From positions 620,001-684,000 of the forward strand of contig NEEC01000009.1 in assembly GCA_002189035.1 (NCBI GenBank): DNA of 64,000 bases. The letters are read 5' to 3'. Of the stretch, positions 13,030-25,700 are shown piece after piece; position 1 is the stretch's first letter; every line of letters begins with the position of its first letter. Both the position numbers and the translations under genes were made by a program. This stretch comes from Utricularia gibba (Eukaryota; Streptophyta; Magnoliopsida; Lamiales; Lentibulariaceae). The notes below the pieces were generated by a model, which saw only the letters and a program-made list of their open reading frames with translations, had not been told where the DNA came from and searched no databases.

Positions 13030-16000
13030 GTAGAGAATAGAGATGGCTATGAAAGCGAATTATGATCATTGTACATGATTTTGTAAATGTTTTCATATCA
13101 GAATAAAGCAATCCAAATGACTGGAACAAAGCCTTCAAGGTATAATTGATCTTTCTCTATTTGTCTATGTTTGAGTAGATATGGAGGAGAAGGTGCAATG
13201 CATGCTAAAACTAATTGAGGGAGATGGGGATTCTTTTGCAAAGAGGGCAGAGATGTATTACAAGAGGAGACCTAAGCTCATCATATGTATTGAAGAATCA
13301 TATAAAAACTTTAGGGTGTTGGCTGATCGTTATGACATGTTATCCAAAGAGCTACATACTACCAACAACACGATTGATGTAGTATATCCTGAACATGTTC
13401 AGTTTGATACTTAAGAGGATGATGAGAGTTCTTATGAAAGTGGTCTCGACAATAACAAGGATAAGAAAAGTTGTACAAGTGTTCCAAAAGTCCCAAAGCC
13501 GCCAAATAAGGAGTTGAAAAGAATCATACAAAAGGCTTCAAGGCAACATCATGCCCAAAAGGTTCATATGCAAGAAAAGAAGATTGAAATAAGTGTGGTT
13601 AAGTTAGGTTTAACAAAAGAGCAAGCAAGTGAAAAGATCCACAAGCTTTCAAAGACATGCTTGCATTGCAAACTATCAAAGAATTTGTTAGAAAGAGATT
13701 TTCAGTCTGCAGGTATATCGAAGAAATGCAAAGAAGACAAACCAAATAAGTCAATCCAAGCCCAAGAAGGAGATACATGGCAATTCATCAGAATTAGCCA
13801 AACAGGCAAAAAGTTCAAAAAAAGCCAACGTAGACAACCTTCTAAAATTTAAAGGGGGGACTCAACATTAAATCAAGCCGACCATAAACAATATAGCCAT
13901 CATTAGGTCACCAAGTAGATCACTTTTGTAGAAGACCGTTGTCGTTATTCTCTACAAATATGTAGTTTTTGATGTTTTTTGAAAACTATGAAATCAGTGT
14001 TTTTTCCACTATGTTCTACCTTCTCCACTGCCTTATGTCTTCATCTCTTCGAACATCTTTCTCGTCCTCTTGAAAATTAGTTAGAGGATATAGTTACGAT
14101 GTAATAGATTGTTGAAGTACTGGGGAATAAAAAGTCAGATATCATAGATACAACAATGTGTGTCGATGCTACAAGATGAGTTTAACATGGGTGTCATCAT
14201 TGAGGATGATCAAGCTCGCATTCTAATGGCGGAAGTAGCTATTAGATCATGTCATGAGACACTAACAATGCTACAAGATAAACAAGGGAAAGTCACAAGA
14301 GAAGCCAAAGAGGAGTACCAGAAGATTGAAATTGCATGTGAGCATTTACAATCACTCAAAACTAAGTATATGCAGCATAAATCAGATGATGTAAAGTCGA
14401 GATTTGGTGACAAACAAAACACATCTAAACAATGGGAATTGAAAGAAATGATACAAGAAACTAAGCAAATTGAAGAGTTTCCAGATGAAATAAAGAACTC
14501 TAATTTCACTGAAAAGATAGATCAAATGATGAATAAGGTGATCAGCCTAGAAACGATTATTTCTTCTCAAGTTGTTCTAGTGAACACATTAAGAAAAGAA
14601 ACTGATGATCTAAAAATACATATTCAAATGTTTGAAGGTGAAAAAGAAAGTCTGATTGATGATGCACATAGTCTAATCTACAAGGTTGAGAAAATGGAAG
14701 AAAAGTTGAGTATAGTCCAAGATCTGAACAAGAATGTAGAAAACCACAACAATAATGTCCAGATAAACTTCATCAAGGCTCATTGGAACCTTGATCACCT
14801 AATTGAGAATTTAAGTAATGTGAAACTTGATGATGAAGAGACAAGTGTGACTATTGATTCCCTTTATCATGAAAGTAGAAGTATGAATGTCAAAGAGGAG
14901 CTCGTTTATGAGCTCATGGATGAGAAAAATATGGACAATGATTTTGAAAGAAACCAAAGCTTGATTGTTCAAGAGACAGAAGATACAAAGTAATGAGAGA
15001 AGTAAATGTAAATGTTGAATGCGCAACAGTGCCAAAGGAAGAGTTTCACCAAGAGTGCTACCATGAGTTTATTGATTGTAAGGTTCAACAAGAAAGAGAG
15101 GAAGATGAAGGGACTAATTGGTGGCAAATATTGTTGAGTGGTGTAGATGATCAAGAGAAAATTCTACTTAAAGAGTATACGACAACTACAAGGATGTAAA
15201 GAGGTAACTAAGTGACATGGAAAGAAAAGAAAGAGAGCATCAGTTTGATATAATAATGAAGATGAGAGAGCTGAAGGAATATATTCAAAAGAGAAACAAT
15301 GAGGTCCAAAGTCTCCATGAGCAATTAAGCCGTTAACGAGGAGAAAATTTAGTTGAACAACATAGGATCCATCCCTCTACCTTATCATTACGAGCTGATG
15401 CTATGAAACTTGAATCAAGAGGTGATTATTCGGACAACATCCCTATCTTCACGTCAAACAATACAATCAAGACGATCTTTATCAATAGGACTCTATCCAT
15501 CTCGAAGGCCAAACAAAAACTTTGAATGGACATTGATTCGATACTAGATGAAACTTGGATTTCTGGCTTAGATTTAGTAATGCATTTCATCAAATACTAA
15601 AGTTCATAAATGAAGTGAGTGATCTGCAGATTGAGACATCAAAACTCGTTGAAAAGAGAATGCAGAATGGGATCATATCACAATTGAAATATGAAACTTG
15701 TTCTGTTCACAAACATCTGAGAGAGACACAAAGAAAATCAGAAGTATGATTAGAGCAAAGCATGTCCTTAAGTACTAAATTTAACCATAGGTTTTCATCA
15801 TTATGTGTCATTCAAGAACAAATAACAATAGCTTTGATGGAAGGTGTTGAAGAGGATGAAATCAAATTTAGCAGCCATCAAGCTGCAAAGTTATAAGGTG
15901 AAGTTCTAAATATGGAGCAAGAAAACAATAAAGTTAGAGAAGAATTGCATTCTGGAGTCAACCATGTACGCATTCTACAAATGGAAACCAAAAAGACATT

Positions 16001-16190
16001 GAGAATGTTGAATGAAGAATTTTGCATATCTAGTGATCAAACGGAAAATATGTCATGGCCGAAATTTCCTCTTCGTTCATTTCTCTTTGGATCTAAGGTC
16101 AAAAGATCAAAGACCTTCATTTTGTCTAGTATGCGTCCCAGTCGAAAATACCAATTGCTCCAAGCAAGCTTGCATCTGGGTCGACACTAA
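13030..16190 (+). pseudogene. NET2-like (NETWORKED/KIP1, NAB-domain) actin-binding protein, decayed
   Basis: Exon 2 (from about 13179) encodes the second part of a NAB domain: [20 protein letters not shown], then [11 protein letters not shown] and [11 protein letters not shown]. Upstream, about 13097-13139, lies the end of exon 1; its frame reads KQSK-stop-LEQSLQ, where the stop (TGA) replaces the family's conserved Trp, followed by a canonical GT donor. After the NAB domain a stop at 13412-13414 interrupts an otherwise open frame. A 277-codon coiled-coil stretch (14160-14993) includes the NET2 hallmark LQDEFNMGVIIEDDQAR. More frameshifts and stops follow, and the C-terminal FPLRSFLFG block survives near 16066-16100. 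Family members bind actin at membranes, NET2s in pollen. The layout is full-length with its intron kept, so this is a decayed gene copy rather than a processed one. Confidence 0.85.
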
Positions 16191-16489
16191 TTTTTGGTTG
16201 TTATAATACTAAGCACTCTCAATTAGTCATGTAAGCAAAGTCTATGATAACTTCCCCTTCACATGTTATTTGTGCAATTTAAAAGCACAAACATGTTTAT
16301 TTAGCATTAAAATTTTGCATTTGTACATATACATGGGATACATATGAAAGATTTTTGAATTGGGATATTTGTTATTTATGAGTGTTGAAACAAGAATATG
16401 GATCATGCCTTTAACACAAATTGTATTCACCCTTGTTAATGCATAATAAACTAAAATTCTTAATATCATTATAATAAAATAAATTGATC

Positions 16490-17345
16490 ACCTCTAATCT
16501 TCACAAAATGTAAATTAAACACAAAATGCACAATAAAGGTTTGGGATTAATCATAAGGAGCACATGCTTGCTATACGTTTTAGCATATACAAGTTAAGAG
16601 AATAAATGAAAATATTAGTCCAAGATCAGAATAATATTTACATACAAAACAAGTAATTCAAATCAAATAACGATGCAAAAGATAAATAAATTCGATTCTC
16701 ACACATGTAATGTCTTACGGTACTTTGATGATATGATAAAACAAACTTTTAATTCTTTCATATTATTTCACACTTTCATAACTCCAAATAACCTAAGTTT
16801 ATCTAGGTCATTTATTATATCTTTGACTACAATACTCTCTAATATCTCAACTCATCTCAAGCATAGGTCAACCAATTTGTGAAATACATAAACCTAATTC
16901 TACTAGTTCTAACCGAGAGTAATATCTAATAAACTTGTCTTAACTCTTTGGTCTACCTTCAAGTTGAGTGTCTGAGTTATGTAGTTGGTTTGTCTACCCT
17001 TAGATCTACCCAAGTCATAGTAATACATACATCAATTGTGCAAAAATTACAATTAAAATAGACATTCACTCATACCACATTCGTTACTCTAAAGCATCTA
17101 CTAGGTTTAACCACTTATAATTGGTGCACTAAACAATCTTTTATAAAGATAAATTAAAAATGTCACTATAAAAGCTAAAATATTCAATATACAAGAACAA
17201 AGTAAACAAGTTTCTGCTTTCGTTTTCTACCATTCACAGCCCAAAATATTAACACTAAACTGGGTTTCTAAGCCTATTCTTCAAGTTGCAGGTTCTTTTG
17301 GAAATCATCTTCTTCTTCCTTGTTATTTGTTGTTGTTAAAGACTC
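16490..17345. repeat. Dispersed repeat, copy 2
   Basis: Same orientation and block order as 1360-2260, including cttgctatacgttttagca near 16569-16587 and 'tcaaccaatttgtgaaatac' near 16868-16888. It follows the NET2-like pseudogene. The two copies sit about 15 kb apart with unrelated genes and repeats between them, so they are unlikely to be the two LTRs of one element. Confidence 0.7.
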
Positions 17346-17575
17346 TTGAAGAAGTTGTGTGTGTTCTTCATTAAAGCTACCCGTTTTTTACATTCTACTT
17401 TTTCAAAATATCTTTTTTCTCTTTCTTCAATGTAGATACTGTTCTTGTCTCTAACTTGTAGTCCATTGTGGCAAAAGTTCACTCATTGTCTCCTTCATTA
17501 ATGCTGCATCTCCTCCTAAACAGCTATTACACTAAATCCTTGTTTTGCCCCCTAATTTTAAAACTTTGTTGTTGT

Positions 17576-17968
17576 ACTAAAAAATAGATTAGAACATAGA
17601 GTCAGTTAAATCAAATTATTTGGCTCATTAGTAGAAAAAATCATGTCATTTCTTAAATTTTAGTAAAATACTAAAAACTATAAAATAAATATTTTTAAAA
17701 CATAATTAAAATTTATAATTTTTTATCCTAAAAATAGAAAAATTTGTATGTTATCAATACAATTTAATTTTAAAACACTAAAAAATAGATTAGAACATAG
17801 AGTCAGTTAAATCAAATTATTTGGCTCATTAGTAGAAAAAATCATGTCATTTCTTAAATTTTAGTAAAATACTAAAAACTATAAAATAAATATTTTTAAA
17901 ACATAATTAAAAAATTATAATTTTTTATCCTAAAAATAGAAAAATTTGTATGTTATCAATACAATTTC
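17576..17968. repeat. 201-bp tandem duplication, two near-identical copies
   Basis: A unit beginning actaaaaaatagattagaac at 17576 repeats at 17777 with almost no change; the visible difference inside the unit is a one- or two-base length change in an A-run, and the tails diverge at the end. The high identity contrasts with the decayed repeats around it and implies a recent event. It lies just beyond the 3' end of the kinase gene at 18088. Confidence 0.92.
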
Positions 17969-18087
17969 AATTTAATCAAACAAAGTTCAAGCATATACAT
18001 CCTTAGCAAGTCTCAAATTCACAATGCACTCACCTCTATATCATTAAATTAAGCTGGAAAAGATGCACAAACAAACGTAGTGATAAT

Positions 18088-20585
18088 TCACAATTCATTC
18101 ATAGCCAACTCTATATGACGATTCAAGTCATTAAGATATGTAGTATATGTATAGTCTTCTAGATCACAGGCATTCAATGTTAATGCTCTTATTGTTGATG
18201 GGTTTTGTTTTATCTCGATCACTTCTTTCTCACCTTTTAGTATCTGGACAACCTATGAGAAGATAATATTGTTGTTGGCTTTCATGGCATGATAACAAGG
18301 AAAAAAGGTGTGATAGTACCTCCTTCATGCTAGGACGTGCACTAGGGAAGTGATTAATGCATACAGAAGCTAGAAACACTAGACGTTTGACTTCAGCAAC
18401 ATTATACAATTCACCAAGTCGAGGATCCACTAGTTCTTTCAAATTTTCCCTCTTAAGAAATGGTTTTGCCTATCGAAAAAATAGAATCAGATAATCAATT
18501 GCTTAATGCAATTGAAAAGTAAAATCATTACATATGAATAGAAGATTAATCATTCAAACAAAAAAACATACCCATATCACAAGACTTTGTCTATTGTAAT
18601 CAACTGCTTTACGCCCGGTTATTAGCTCAAGTAGCAAAACACCAAAAGCAAACACGTCAGTCTTCTCATTTACAATCCCATACATGAAATATTCAGGAGC
18701 CATATACCTATATTTTGACACAAGAAATTTTCAAAACTTTTTTTATAAACGAACATTAGATAATATATCTAAGTCTCACCCAAAAGTTCCTTCTATGGGT
18801 GAAACAACAAGATGAGCCAGTGTATCTGGAAGCCATTTTGCTAGACCAAAATCCGATATCTACTATGAACATCTCGAATTAGCATAAAAAACGAAACTTA
18901 GTATATGGATGCATCAGATGAAACCTGAGGTTCATAATCTTGAAAAAGTAAGATATTTGATGATGTTATATCTCTGTGAATGATCCTTTTCACGCAACCA
19001 CTATGTAGATACTTCAATCCTTCAGCTACCCCTATTGCTAATTTGTATCTCATATTCCACGCAAAAGTCTCTTCACAACCTGATCCATTCATCAAATCTT
19101 TGTCATAAGAAAAGATATTCGAAGAGATTAAATGCTACAATAATAATGCAAGTAAAATCACCATGTAACACATTAGCAAGGCTTCCATATGATGAAAACT
19201 GAAGAATGAGATATAAACCACCATCATCACTGAATCCAATAAGCTTAGCTGCATTGGGATGATCTACATGGGCAATGATACCGAGTTCAGAGAAAAAATC
19301 ACCAACTCTATCCTTGTTTGCATTCTTTCTCTCTGTTATTTTCTTGATAGCCACAAGTTGGTCATCAGGTAAACAACCCATGAATACTTCTGCATGACCC
19401 CCTTTTCCTATCAACTTATCTGATCAAAAAGCATTGGAGGATTTTGGCTTAGTTGGGAGATATTTCAAGATGAGACCTTTAACACTAAGACTGCAATTTT
19501 TATCAAACTAACAAATCAAATAAGTCTAAAAAAAGACCTACAGACATCCACTTCATCCATATATTGATTATTTTCATTTTTGCCAACATGAAAAGCACAC
19601 TGAATTACATAAAGCTTTCTTAGTAAAAAAAAAACGAATAGCAGAAGTCAAAATTCTCTAACACAATTCACACCCTTGGGCTAAGCAATCTTAGCACCAA
19701 AAAACAAGAGCTAGATGATTATATCACCATAATCAAGCTTTGCTTCATGTTTACATTGAGAGAAAGTCTACAGTATTTAGATGCTTAGCTGTTGGAGAAT
19801 TCATTTCAATTCAAAGATGATCTTCTCAAGTCATTGTAGTACATCATTCGTTGGTGTAGTGTTCAATTTCCATTATCATAGAATCATGCCAGTAAAAAAA
19901 AAATGCTTTTTGTAGTTATTGCATGATTAGTTGTTGGTTGTTGGTAGAGTTATGGGTTCTACATGTTCAACTTCCATGAACTCTACTAAGAAGATGAAGT
20001 TACAAACCATTCATTAACCATAGTTTAGGGTTTAGTGGACTATGAAAGTGACTAAATTTACCGGAGCTAAAGTTGTCAGTGGCCTGTATGAGCTCTTCCA
20101 AGGTAAAGTTTCTCCAAGAAGGCCTTGTAATAGTGAACTCCAAAGTGGTGTCACTATCCTCTGCTGCTACTGTCTTTCTAGAATAAGTTTTGGTATTGCG
20201 GAGCAACAATATGGTGGGAAGAGACCAAACTGAACTTCTCTTCATTTGGCCAAACAATTTCTTCCAGTTCAAATTCAAGCACCCTCTCTCAACTTCACCC
20301 TTATTTGCTTCGGTTTTTTGATGAATGGTACTACTGTTGTCAGCATCTGAACCACAAACTGGCACCTCAAAAACTCCCCATGATGAGGATTGCTCCTTCG
20401 ATTTTTCTTTTTCTTTCCCTTTGTCACCATTCTCACGTATTACAGATTTCTCCGTTTCATGGGTCTGTTGCTCTACCATTCCAAAAACTATAAACATAAA
20501 AAACATGTATCTAGGGAGTCACAGGGAAAAGATGGGAAAGGAGATGACAAATACCATAAATTGAAACTTGAGTTCCTAGGGCCAT
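18088..20585 (-). CDS. Receptor-like cytoplasmic Ser/Thr kinase (RBK1/RBK2-like, RLCK VI)
   Basis: Eight exons can be joined with GT-AG borders. Exon 1 (20585-20555) starts MALGTQVSIY; exon 2 (20487-20062) is a charged, Ser-rich N-terminus ending NFTLEELIQATDNFSS; exon 3 (19419-19162) has the glycine loop IGKGGHAEVFMG and the ATP Lys in VAIKK; exon 4 (19079-18925) has the catalytic loop HRDITSSN; exon 5 (18859-18780) has ISDFGLAKWLPD; later exons carry the APE motif (YMAPEYF), DVFAFGVLLLE and the conserved Arg in RPSMKE; the last ends LAMNEL-stop. There is no signal peptide or transmembrane segment, as expected for a cytoplasmic RLCK. RBK-type kinases are reported partners of ROP GTPases. One oddity is Thr where most Ser/Thr kinases have Lys in HRDxKxxN. 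Confidence 0.85.
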
Positions 20586-21790
20586 GGTGACGGAGCTAGA
20601 AAAGAGAAAACTCGAAAATCTCAGTATTTTTATATGCAAAAAATCGTTTCGTAGTCAAATAAAAAAGAAGATGTGATTTTTTTTTCATGAACCAGGTTAA
20701 GCAGATAGAGCATCACGAATCTATGTAATTATAGGACACATCTATAACTTGGAGAGAACATGGGAAGAAAAAGACAAGTTGGGGCCATCCAATAATATCG
20801 TTTGAATAGAATACCTGCAATTTAAAAATCTCATTTATACAAAAATGATGTAAAGCATTCATATGTAATGGAGAAAAAGGCAACTACGATGATGGTTTAG
20901 TTAGATTCACCATTGTTGGTTCAACTACTGCTACCAAGATTGATCAAACTATAGTTGCTCCAATAACCAACCCACACTGCCACACATGATGGCTCCCAAC
21001 ACATGAGTGCATTTTTTACTATTTACCTATGTATGTTTTTAACCATTCACAAGAATGAAAAAAATTGAGTCCCACCATGAAAGTGCTATTGAGTTGGTGT
21101 TACAGAATTTTATAGTTTTTGAGCGAAATCAGATACAGTAATTGCATGTTGTTAGGTTTAATTCTTGTAATGAATCTCTTTATCTGACCTTTATGTTACA
21201 TCTATTATCAAAATATATCAAGTATTGTTAATCAAATATACTTAATATTATGATACGTAATACAATAAATATATACATACATTAATTAACATGCTAGTTT
21301 AATTAACTACCTCTCAACTAAAAAAAATGATAACCCTCTATTTCTAGAACTCTAAAGTTGACAACTTTAAATTATTTTCTTTTTTATAAAGTAAAAATTA
21401 ATCTGATAGTAATATTATGGAATAAAAAAATAATTAATTAAGACATTACAAATAGTAGTAATATATCTAGGAATGGTGTTGTAAATTTGATTGTAATAAT
21501 GAAAGTGATGATGAATATTGGATTGTAATAAATTCTCTAATCACTCTTCAAATAATCATAATATTAATTTATGAATCAAAAATCTAAATATCAATTTTTA
21601 CAAAAACATAAATTTTTAAGATTTTTGATATGTGAATCAATTTTTTATATATAAATTATTCTATTGAATTAAAAATTTATAAAATATCTTATTACTTAAA
21701 CATATATATATATATATACATATATATTACTTATTCATGCAATGCGGGTATGGTTAACTACACTTGATTTTCCTCTCATTTCTGTTCACT
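20586..21790. other. Intergenic region with kinase promoter, no gene seen
   Basis: Presumed promoter and leader of the kinase gene to the left, then very AT-rich sequence with an AT microsatellite near 21700-21727. No supported reading frame. Confidence 0.5.
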
Positions 21791-22040
21791 CTGAAGCAGG
21801 ATCAGGGCGACCGGAAACCGCTCCAAAAAGTCCTGCAGTTCCTCATACTGAAGTGAGAATCCACGGTGTAAACTCTGAAGCAGAATCACGGCGACCGGAA
21901 ACCGCTCCAAAAATCCTACAGTTCTGCATACTGAAGTGAGAATCCACAGTGTAAACTCTGAAGCAGAATCACGGCGACCGGAAACCCGCTCCAAAAATCC
22001 TACAGTTCCTCATACTGAAGTGAGAATCCACAGTGACATC
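21791..22040. repeat. Three tandem copies of an 83-84 bp unit containing the RAD4 stop codon and 3' UTR
   Basis: The unit beginning ctgaagcag occurs at 21791, 21875 and 21958. On the minus strand each copy contains the last codons of RAD4 (around SLQYEEL-stop or a close variant) followed by about 50 bases of 3' flank. Only the copy next to the gene (stop at 22000-22002) is joined to the coding sequence; the other two lie downstream in the 3' UTR or flank. The units differ at a few bases (for example an extra C in the RAD4-proximal copy, and gttcctcat versus gttctgcat). Confidence 0.9.
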
Positions 22041-25000
22041 GCTTTATCCGGGAGGAGGAACCATCGGCATCAGAGACTTGCACGTCTACAGAGAATTCAT
22101 GCTCATGGGTCTCTGCAACAGTGGGGACTGATGCATCAGCTGGTTCCGGGCATTCTTTATCCGGTTTTGTGATGCCGGTGGTTGGCTGCGATGATGTCGC
22201 ATCGTCTTGATAAAGACTAGTCAACCTCCGCCGAGTTATCAGGGACGAGAGAAGCTGATACCATCTGGAAAGCGCCTGAGCCTCCCGTGCTCTTTTCTCT
22301 CTGGCGTCTCTTCTCTGCTCTTCCTCAAAATATGCCTGTGAAATCAAGTATTGAGGAATTGACCTGCATAATATGTATGGAGAGTGAATCAAGGGGCGAC
22401 TCACATCTAAAATTGTATCCTTGAACTCAGCGCACACGACGATGCCATCGTATACAGGAACAGAACGACCGTTTCTGAACTCGAAGCCAACCATGGCAGG
22501 AGCATAGTCAATCCCCAGTGTTTTTGCTACATGAAACACTCTGGGATAAGGCAGATGGACAGTTCCCGGAGGCAGGCTCTTCTCGGACCATACGTCTACT
22601 TGGCCTCGCTCATTCTAGGAGCCAAAAAAACACTTTCAGTCAACAAAAGACAATAAGATCGAAATGAGCGAGGAGCACGAGCAAAGTGGGAATGAAGAGA
22701 AGCTTAGACCTCATATAACAGCTGCCTTCAAATAATGATGACTATGCAGGGAACACGGAAGATATGAAGATAAAGTTACCTTGGGCACTACCCCATCAAC
22801 TGCACGAGGAAGACAGAGTGGTTCAGTTTGCCACTTCCCATAAAGGGCAACTGTCTCTTCATGATTCACCTCAGAGCAGTCACCGTTATCCACAGCCTTA
22901 GATTTACGATGGTCCTGGTGACGCTTCACAATCTTCAGCGGGAAAAGGGAGATAACACCAAATAAGATGTCGGTCAGCAGTTATTTTCAGTAAGAAATGC
23001 AACAAGTATTCCTACCTTGGCAGGAGTTTGATCATCTTTCACTTGCAGCCCCTCCCGTAACCAAATTTCTTTTGTATGAAGTGTTTGGACGCATGTACGG
23101 GGATAAACAGCCTGCCCAGCACAATATCCCAATACAGGTCCCTTTGGATACAACGCTTCATATTTTTTAAGCCATCTTTCAATCACATACAACTTATGAG
23201 TTCTGTATGCCTGGGGAATAGAGAGAACCATGAGAGAAAAAAGCTCAAATTTTACCTTCAATCTACTGAAGGCCATTCAAATAAAACCTTACTTGTTGAT
23301 TGGTTGGCAGCGGTTCAGTCAATGCTCTCGTTTCTAGTTCCATATCCTCTAAGGCGCTTCTAGCTGATGCATGACTACTCCTCAGGGAGGAATCTACTGC
23401 ATTCTCCTCGCAGTCTCTCTTATCTAAATCTTGTAATTGAGATGCCTCCACTTTCTTATGGTCAGCAGCTTCAGATTCCATGACAGCAATACCTCCTGTT
23501 GCTCCAGACTCCAACTCCTTCAATGGCGCTAGAACAGAATCCCACCAAGTGGAGCTTACTCTTTGTGATGCTATCGTGTGCCATTTTATGCAATACCTGA
23601 AAAATGCTTCCCTTATGTCAATCTAAAATCATAAAAAATGCTTCTAGAACTTTCCTAAATTCCGTTAAAAACGACAGTGATTGATCGAATAAGGATCCCA
23701 CAAAGAGAGATCCCATGATGGATTAAACCAAGATCCTAGAGTGTGAAACTTCTAACCTCCGTGTGACATCCTTGGCTCCACGTCCAGCAAAAGCAACGAC
23801 ATATCTCAGAGATTTTTTGCATGCTGCAGCTGCAGCTTCGACTTTACCTTCTTCGTCAATAATGGAGTTGACAGCATCAACATGAACCCATCTTCCGGAC
23901 AAGTTCTCACCATTACAAAAGACCTCAGCCCAATAAATTGGTGCCCCTATTTTTTTTGACCCAATAGCTGTAGATAGCTCATCAGGGGATTCTTTTACAA
24001 TTTTTTTCATTTTCCTTGGAGGAGTGGGCACTGTTGATGTGCTACAAACTTCTGCACAGGGTGCTGGAACAACTTTTGAACTGCCAGCCGCTGTTGCAGC
24101 GAGAGCTGCTGCCAACTGCATTTCAAATTCATGATCACCTTTTCTCTTTAACCCTGACGATTTTACAGAGGATGGTTCAGGAACATTTGGAGCTTCAGAG
24201 ACCATTTCATCTTCATAACTTTCCATGGTGTCAGAGTCTTGCCCTTTACTTCCACGTTTCATGGATTTCCCAACCTCCTTCCTGCTAGCACACCTTAATA
24301 AGGGCTTACTGCTACTGTGCTCATGATCATCTTTCAATGATTTCGTATAGTGAATATAAGAACTAGGTTCAGCAGTCATCAATGTTGATGAGCTAAATAC
24401 ATCTCCTTTTCTCCTCTTAAAACCAGGCATATCGTATTCTTTTTTATGTCGCTCAGGTTTCAAAGAGGCTACATCCAACATGCAAACAAACCTGTAAAGA
24501 GACAGTAACTAACTAGTGTCAAATATCTCAACTTTTTCTCTAAAATATGCATTAACCATTAACCCTTAAAACAAGAAGAATGAACAGTAATGGAAGCGAG
24601 GAGAGCACCAAACTGAATAGATCCAACAACTAAAATAATTAGATCTTACTAATGGAACAATGCTGGGAGATAAATACCGTGAGGTCAGATTCAGTGCCCT
24701 GAATAATGCCACAGATAATGCTGTGACCTACATGAAAGCACCCCTGATAAATGGTCAGTAATATGAAACTTGAAAAATTCTCATTTGGTTTAGCCTGAGC
24801 AGCATTTATAAAAACAGTGGTACCAAATGCTAAAAAGAATCCTATTATTACACGACAAGTAGACAATTTAACGGGTGCAACATACTGCCTCAGGTGTCCC
24901 TTCTCGAGTTTCCAGTGCCGAAGCCAATGATAAATGACATGAGTTCTCAGATATACTAGAACTGCTGACTTGGAAGCTTCTGCGGAACTGATTAGAGCAT

Positions 25001-25700
25001 AGAGAGAAAACATGTTACTTTGGCTTTCCAGTGGGTGAGATGCCATTCTAACTTTCATTCAAAGAACCATTCGTGTATATACATACCCAACTGACAAGCG
25101 GTGACAAGCAGCTCGCAGTGAGCTTTGAATGTTCTGAAATCTTCAACAGCTGATACGGAACTAAAGAAAGTAGAGAAGCCTGCCACAATTCGTGTATTCC
25201 AAGAACAAGGCAACTAAATCATCAACACTAAAATTATGTGTTTGTTTTCATATGACAGCAACAAAGCCTTCTTTCTAAAACAACCAACCATTTAACTGAG
25301 TGATACGTAGCTCCCACCAAACACTATCTTTTTCCAAAAAAAAAAAAAAAAAATTCACGACGAGAAAACCTGAATGAGCGGATCATCACAGGCACTTTCC
25401 ATTAACCTTCCCCTTCCAAGTAGACAAAGCAGATGAGCCTTGTGAACCAGCTCCGCCACTTCCTGCTACCCCAAGACAATCGTGAAGATAAAAAGAACAG
25501 CAATAATACCAAGTCCCATAAAACGTTTTCCTGTAATTCCCAACCTTCTGTTCTGCTGTGGCTCGCCGGACAGGCTCACGCTTTGGGAGGTCTTGTGAAA
25601 CTTCGAACTCAATAGAGACCTGATCTTTCTCCGAATACAACGTAGACACAAACCCATCTTCCCATACAGAATCATCATTACAGCTATCATCATCAAGCAT
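22000..25700 (-). CDS. RAD4: DNA repair protein RAD4 / XPC homolog
   Basis: The product recognises helix-distorting DNA damage and starts global-genome nucleotide excision repair in the nucleus. At least ten exons join in frame from MLDDDSC at 25700. In order they give an acidic N-terminus with SVWEDG, the transglutaminase-like fold (AELVHKAHLLCLLGRGRL, LASALETREGTPEA, VTALSVALFRALNL, MLDVASLKPE), a long charged linker with KRKGDHEFEMQLAAALAATA, then APIYWAEVFCNGE, GRWVHVDAVN and KDVTRRYCIKW, and the BHD region (LPTNQQAYRTHKLYVIERWL, KNERGQVDVWSEKSLPPGT, IDYAPAMVGFEF). The C-terminus is RCHCGFSLQYEEL. Plant RAD4 normally has a longer N-terminus; the frame upstream of 25700 stays open to about 25820, so the true start may be further out or in another exon. 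No disabling change was seen in the joined exons. Confidence 0.92.

Noticed and set aside
1360-17345. One giant LTR retrotransposon bounded by the two 0.85 kb repeats
   Set aside because: The content between them is a mixture of unrelated gene, pseudogene and other repeats, with no gag-pol in the right order; the copia gag relic lies outside any coherent element.
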